Shown here: in pieces, positions 60,554 to 64,000 of the stretch
Layout of the letters: every line of letters starts with the position of its first letter
Numbering within the stretch: the first letter of the stretch is position 1
DNA from: CAMTVQ01 sp947085255
GTDB taxonomy: Bacteria > Bacteroidota > Bacteroidia > Sphingobacteriales > Sphingobacteriaceae
DNA: 64,000 bases
Direction: 5' to 3'
NCBI GenBank assembly: GCA_947085255.1
Contig: CAMTVQ010000009.1
Coordinates: forward strand, 186,001-250,000
The notes under the pieces: model-generated
Told to the model about the DNA's origin: nothing
The model's input: the letters and a program-made list of their open reading frames with translations, nothing else
Database searches by the model: none
Program-made: the position numbers and the translations under genes

Positions 60554-60967
60554 ATGAAATACCTTCTCATTCTTTTTTTAGCTACAACAACTGCTTATGC
60601 GCAACAAAACGATGAGCAACAAATTAAGGCTGTACTCAACCAACAAGCTATTGATTGGAACAAAGGAGATATACCTGCTTATATGCAAGGCTATTGGCAA
60701 TCAGACTCGCTGGTGTTTATTGGCAAAAGCGGACCAAAGTATGGCTGGGACGTTACTCTGGCTAACTATCAAAAGAGCTATCCAGATAAAGCAGCAATGG
60801 GTGTGCTTACATTTGAGTATATAAAGGTTGAGACAGTAAGCAATACCGCATTTGTTATTGGTAAATGGAACTTGCAACGAAGCAAGGATAATCCAAATGG
60901 CTATTTCACGCTATATCTTAGAAAGATAAATGGCAAATGGCTCATTGTAGCCGATCATAGTTCATAG
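60554..60967 (+). CDS. Secreted NTF2-like protein (DUF4440/SnoaL-type)
   Basis: The 137-residue protein has a signal peptide (MKYLLILFLATTTAYAQQ) and an NTF2-like cone fold: QIKAVLNQQAIDWNKGDIPAY, an FIGKSGPKYGW turn, and a C-terminal strand set NGYFTLYLRKINGKWLIVADHSS. The family acts as small-molecule-binding domains or enzymes of varied function; no catalytic residues are evident. It is monocistronic after the hairpin at 60500. Confidence 0.85.
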   Translation: MKYLLILFLATTTAYAQQNDEQQIKAVLNQQAIDWNKGDIPAYMQGYWQSDSLVFIGKSGPKYGWDVTLANYQKSYPDKAAMGVLTFEYIKVETVSNTAFVIGKWNLQRSKDNPNGYFTLYLRKINGKWLIVADHSS

Positions 60968-61009
60968 TACTTGTATTTTCTGTGGAGTATACTCTATTTT
61001 CGCCTGTTC

Positions 61010-61130
61010 GTCATCCTGAACTTGTTTCAGGATCTTGCTTAATCGGGGGATGCTGAAATAAATTTAGCATGACAGGAGATGAGGAAGTAATCTTACTGTG
61101 TCATACTGAGCGTAGTCGAAGTATCTCTTG
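61010..61130. repeat. Dispersed GTCAT-CTGA repeats, copy 5 (two elements)
   Basis: The first (61010-61073) pairs GTCAT-C-CTGAACTTGTTTCAG-G-ATC with, on the other strand, GTCAT-G-CTAAATTTATTTCAG-C-ATC. The second (from 61099) reads GTCAT-A-CTGAGCGTAGTCGAAG-T-ATC, completing the set of four closing pairs (A-T). Confidence 0.85.
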
Positions 61131-61152
61131 CAATTCCTAGGTTTCCCCACAA

Positions 61153-61195
61153 AAAAGAGCGACCCTCTTGCCTATGGCAAGAGGGTCACTCTTGA
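61153..61195 (-). terminator. Terminator of the giant Ig-like gene
   Basis: GAGCGACCCTCTTGCC pairs with GGCAAGAGGGTCACTC (one mismatch), 20 nt past the stop at 61215; on the minus strand a run of six T follows. Confidence 0.9.
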
Positions 61196-61214
61196 AATTT
61201 AATTACTTAATGTA

Positions 61215-64000
61215 CTATTCGTTTAGCAATACATTGGTAGAGCTGATGTCGTTACCAACAGCTACTCTAACGTTGTATAAACCTTGTGGTAATTTAGTGC
61301 CATTAGCCGCTAAACCATCCCAAGTAACAGTTTGTACACCTGCTGTGTAAGTTTGTGGTGCATATAGCATCACAATTCTACCTAACATATCAGTAATCAT
61401 TACATCAACTTTGCTATCTGCTTGCGCAACAAAGAATCTAATATTTAACTGATCTTTAAATGGATTAGGATAAGCAACTACACCTTGAGCTACAGCTACT
61501 TCAGCAGCAATAGTTTCCAATTCTTCTTCACTAGAACGACCTAGAGTAGTGCCGCTTGGAGCACATTTTCCAAGAGTTAAGGTTAAACTAGGAGGCGTGC
61601 TAGCAAAGTTGCCATACGCATAGTTTTGATTTGCATTGATGCTACCGGCTTTACCACAAACAGAAACATTGTTAGTTCCAGATGAAGGACTAATATTAAA
61701 TACAACAATGTTTTTTGCTGTGCTTAAAGTGCTAGTACAGCCATTTGCCAGCGTTGCTTTTACTTTTACTGGATAGATAGTACTAGCAGTTGCTGAGCTT
61801 GAAGCAAATAAGTTGTTCAAAGCATTCAAATTAACAGTGTAGTTACCTAAACCATTTGCTACAGCACTTGCAGCAATTGGTGTAACATCATTATTGTTTA
61901 AAAACAAATTGATAGTACTTGCAGCAGTACCAGCACCTGTAATAGCTAATAAAGCGTTGCTGCTATTAAGGTTTAATACATCAGTTTTACCTGATGTGCC
62001 AGCAGCTGTGTTATTTGCCCAATAGTAGTTAATATTAGTTGCACCAATAGAGTTGAACGTTGCATTTTTATTCGTTGGAATAGTAAATGTTGGTTCTACT
62101 GGTGTTTGATTTATTGTTACAGTGCCAGTAGTAAATGGTATAGCAGCACATGCAGAAACGCGTGTATCCTTTATTGCAACAATGTAGTTAACAGTAGTAC
62201 TACCTGATGGGTTTACAATTGCACCAGTACCGTATTTTAAACTTACTTGGTTTGTAGAGGCAGTTCCATTACTAAGAGGGCTATTGTCACCATTTTTCCA
62301 AGTGTAACTATAATTAGGATCAAGTGTACCTGCTGTAATAGTAGCTGGCGTATTGAAGCATATAGGATCTAATGACGCTGGTGAAGCATCAAAGCTGTAT
62401 GCAAACGCAGGAGCAGGAATGCTGTTGCTAATTACTTGCTTATCTATGTATTGTTGGCAACCATTAGTGATACCAATTTTTAAACGGTATGTTCCTGAGG
62501 TATATATTTTTGAACCGTCAGGGTTGGTAGCATTAACGTCAACTATTGGAGAACCATCTTCATCTGTTAATTCAGTATAGAGGCTTCCATTTTTCTTGAA
62601 CCACTGAATGCTGAATGGACTTGCATCATCAATGGCACTACCATTATTTACAGCAACCATGTTGTCGTTATCTACGCCACAAAATGTAAGTGTTGTAGGA
62701 GTAGAAAACACTTGAGTATCTCCTGTTAAAGAACCAATTGTGTACTGGGTAGGAGCTGCTTCAACTGGAAAAGCAACAGTTGTAATTGTGCTTGTACAAG
62801 ATGTTTCTGTATTTGTAATCACGATATCATAAATATCGCCATCTTCTACAGTTACACCATTCTGATTAAGTACATAAGCAGCACTGCTATTAGCGGCATT
62901 TAAGCGATTAAGATCAGTGCTGTTAAAAAAGTCATAAGTTAATGCATCATCATTATCACCATCAGCATTACCATCATTTGGAGTAGCGGCTGTTAATGTA
63001 ACTAAATCGCCTTCGCATGAAGTAGTTACAGGAGAACCACTTTCGCTAAATACAGCAGTAGCTGTTGGGTTTTGCGCTACAGTGATAGTTGCTGTATTAG
63101 ATGGAGCAGAAGCACATCCGTTTACAGTAACAACAACTCTATAAACGCCATTAACTAAGGCATTAAAAGCAATTGTGTTTTGTCCTTCTCCATCAGCAGG
63201 GTCAGCAGCTGTTGCGCCATTTTTTTGCCAATCGTAACTTACAACACCACCATCTAAAGCAGTGCGCTCAGTGGTATTAAGCATATGACCATCAGTAGCA
63301 CAAGCATACGCAGTAAAGTTTAACGTAGTTGCGTTTACAGAAGGAGTTTGAGGCGTACCATATATTTTTAGACCATTAGAGTTGGTAAAAGGAGCACCAC
63401 AATTCAAGTTATTTCTAACCTGTAATGCATAGATACCAGCAGTATTAATTTTGCCAGCAGTTAAGTCTTCACTTGTTTCTCCAGCAATTGCTCCAAAATC
63501 ACTTACAGTTGTACCGTGTGCTCTGTAAAACCATTGGTATTTAGGAGATGCAGGAGCTCCTGCAACAGTAGCGTCAATAGCTTGTGCAAAATTTGGTGCG
63601 CATACGCCGCCAGCATTGTAGCCAATTGTTACCACAGGTACAGATTGAGCTACTAAAGCAATTTCATCAGATAAGGCACATTGTGCTTTTGATACTTCTA
63701 GGTAATAAGCTTTATCAGTAGTTTCACCTGTAATAGAAACAGAAATATCTTGGTTGCTAGCTGTGCCATTTGAACCACTAACATTTCCAGTAGCTGTACC
63801 TGGAAGAGCTAAATAGTTATTAGGGTCAGTACCGTTTACTTCTTTCCAAATCCAGCTGCAACCAGCAGGAATAGTAGAAGTTAAAACAATACCACCGCCC
63901 GTACAAAATGATTGACCATTAGCAGAAGAGTTATTAAACAAGATTGTAGGTGCACTAAAGTCACATACATCTTTTAATGAAATAATATCATCTATTCTGT
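61215..64000 (-). CDS. Giant multi-Ig-like T9SS type A substrate (5' end off the window)
   Basis: The reading frame is open to the window edge, so the gene starts beyond 64000 and the visible part is about 928 residues. It consists of repeated Ig-like beta domains (recurring Cys, VTVNGC, KPVEPTFTIPTN-like linkers) and a C-terminal sorting domain (YPNPFKDQLNIRFFVAQ...WDGLAANGTKLPQGLYNVRV). It is probably a long surface adhesin exported by T9SS. A weak internal TTG at 63939-63941 is not a start: coding continues upstream with no stop. Confidence 0.9.
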   Translation of the reverse strand, partial: RIDDIISLKDVCDFSAPTILFNNSSANGQSFCTGGGIVLTSTIPAGCSWIWKEVNGTDPNNYLALPGTATGNVSGSNGTASNQDISVSITGETTDKAYYLEVSKAQCALSDEIALVAQSVPVVTIGYNAGGVCAPNFAQAIDATVAGAPASPKYQWFYRAHGTTVSDFGAIAGETSEDLTAGKINTAGIYALQVRNNLNCGAPFTNSNGLKIYGTPQTPSVNATTLNFTAYACATDGHMLNTTERTALDGGVVSYDWQKNGATAADPADGEGQNTIAFNALVNGVYRVVVTVNGCASAPSNTATITVAQNPTATAVFSESGSPVTTSCEGDLVTLTAATPNDGNADGDNDDALTYDFFNSTDLNRLNAANSSAAYVLNQNGVTVEDGDIYDIVITNTETSCTSTITTVAFPVEAAPTQYTIGSLTGDTQVFSTPTTLTFCGVDNDNMVAVNNGSAIDDASPFSIQWFKKNGSLYTELTDEDGSPIVDVNATNPDGSKIYTSGTYRLKIGITNGCQQYIDKQVISNSIPAPAFAYSFDASPASLDPICFNTPATITAGTLDPNYSYTWKNGDNSPLSNGTASTNQVSLKYGTGAIVNPSGSTTVNYIVAIKDTRVSACAAIPFTTGTVTINQTPVEPTFTIPTNKNATFNSIGATNINYYWANNTAAGTSGKTDVLNLNSSNALLAITGAGTAASTINLFLNNNDVTPIAASAVANGLGNYTVNLNALNNLFASSSATASTIYPVKVKATLANGCTSTLSTAKNIVVFNISPSSGTNNVSVCGKAGSINANQNYAYGNFASTPPSLTLTLGKCAPSGTTLGRSSEEELETIAAEVAVAQGVVAYPNPFKDQLNIRFFVAQADSKVDVMITDMLGRIVMLYAPQTYTAGVQTVTWDGLAANGTKLPQGLYNVRVAVGNDISSTNVLLNE

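Overview
The window looks like a chromosomal segment of a free-living member of the Bacteroidota, probably near Chitinophagales/Sphingobacteriales. This rests on type IX secretion (T9SS) substrates with type A and type B C-terminal sorting domains, PorP/SprF- and GldH-type gliding/secretion genes, a TonB receptor paired with a DUF4249 lipoprotein, DUF4270, Bacteroidota-type promoters (TTTG-N19-21-TAnnTTTG), and an sdhCAB operon with a single fused cytochrome b subunit. The genus cannot be fixed from the sequence alone. Coding density is high. No gene-free stretch exceeds about 290 bases.

Layout: (1) 1-4200: the end of an enoyl-CoA hydratase gene, then sdhC-sdhA-sdhB closed by a perfect 36-nt palindromic terminator. 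(2) 4200-12530: M1 peptidase, plsC and a Nudix hydrolase (minus strand), then a TonB receptor/DUF4249 pair, a histidine kinase and a DinB-fold protein. (3) 12600-19420: a T9SS module made of a giant type B CTD adhesin, a PorP/SprF protein and an OmpA/PD40 protein. (4) 19426-24650: small genes (DUF3347, thioesterase, GT2), tRNA-Arg(CCT) with a broken partial copy beside it, metG, an LD-carboxypeptidase and a YwbE protein. (5) 24649-28183: a small AT-rich cassette (proteasome-like Ntn protein plus a 70-residue partner) lying between intact fumC and a diverged copy of the fumC 3' end. (6) 28274-38819: gldH-ricT-holB, ruvX-def-hutH, a SNF2 helicase and cytochrome c-aspS. (7) 38952-46784: MmcQ, pterin dehydratase-M14 peptidase, rhomboid protease, an imelysin/dihaem peroxidase and a secreted PhoX-like protein. 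(8) 47005-60967: acyl-CoA dehydrogenase, rfaE2, a flippase-like protein, panD and panC, a glgA-like fragment gene, DUF4270, glmS, an M43 protease, sodA, tadA, rlmI and an NTF2-like protein. (9) 61215-end: a giant multi-Ig T9SS protein running off the window.

Most genes are housekeeping: TCA cycle (sdhCAB, fumC), aminoacyl-tRNA synthetases (metG, aspS), pantothenate (panC, panD), cell-envelope precursors (glmS, rfaE2, plsC) and translation/RNA modification (def, tadA, rlmI). The envelope theme is strong: at least six proteins carry T9SS sorting domains or T9SS functions.

The most unusual content is non-coding. Two families of dispersed intergenic repeats occur. One is a GTCAT-N-CTGA...GAAG-N'-ATC hairpin half-site whose N/N' positions covary through all four base pairs. 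The other is a set of strictly period-7 degenerate arrays whose heptamer differs at every locus. Also notable are the fumC-end duplication around the Ntn cassette, the tRNA-Arg 5'-half copy split by a GC-rich 56-nt insert, and a set of genes whose -7 promoter box ends 3-5 nt before the start codon, which suggests leaderless mRNAs.
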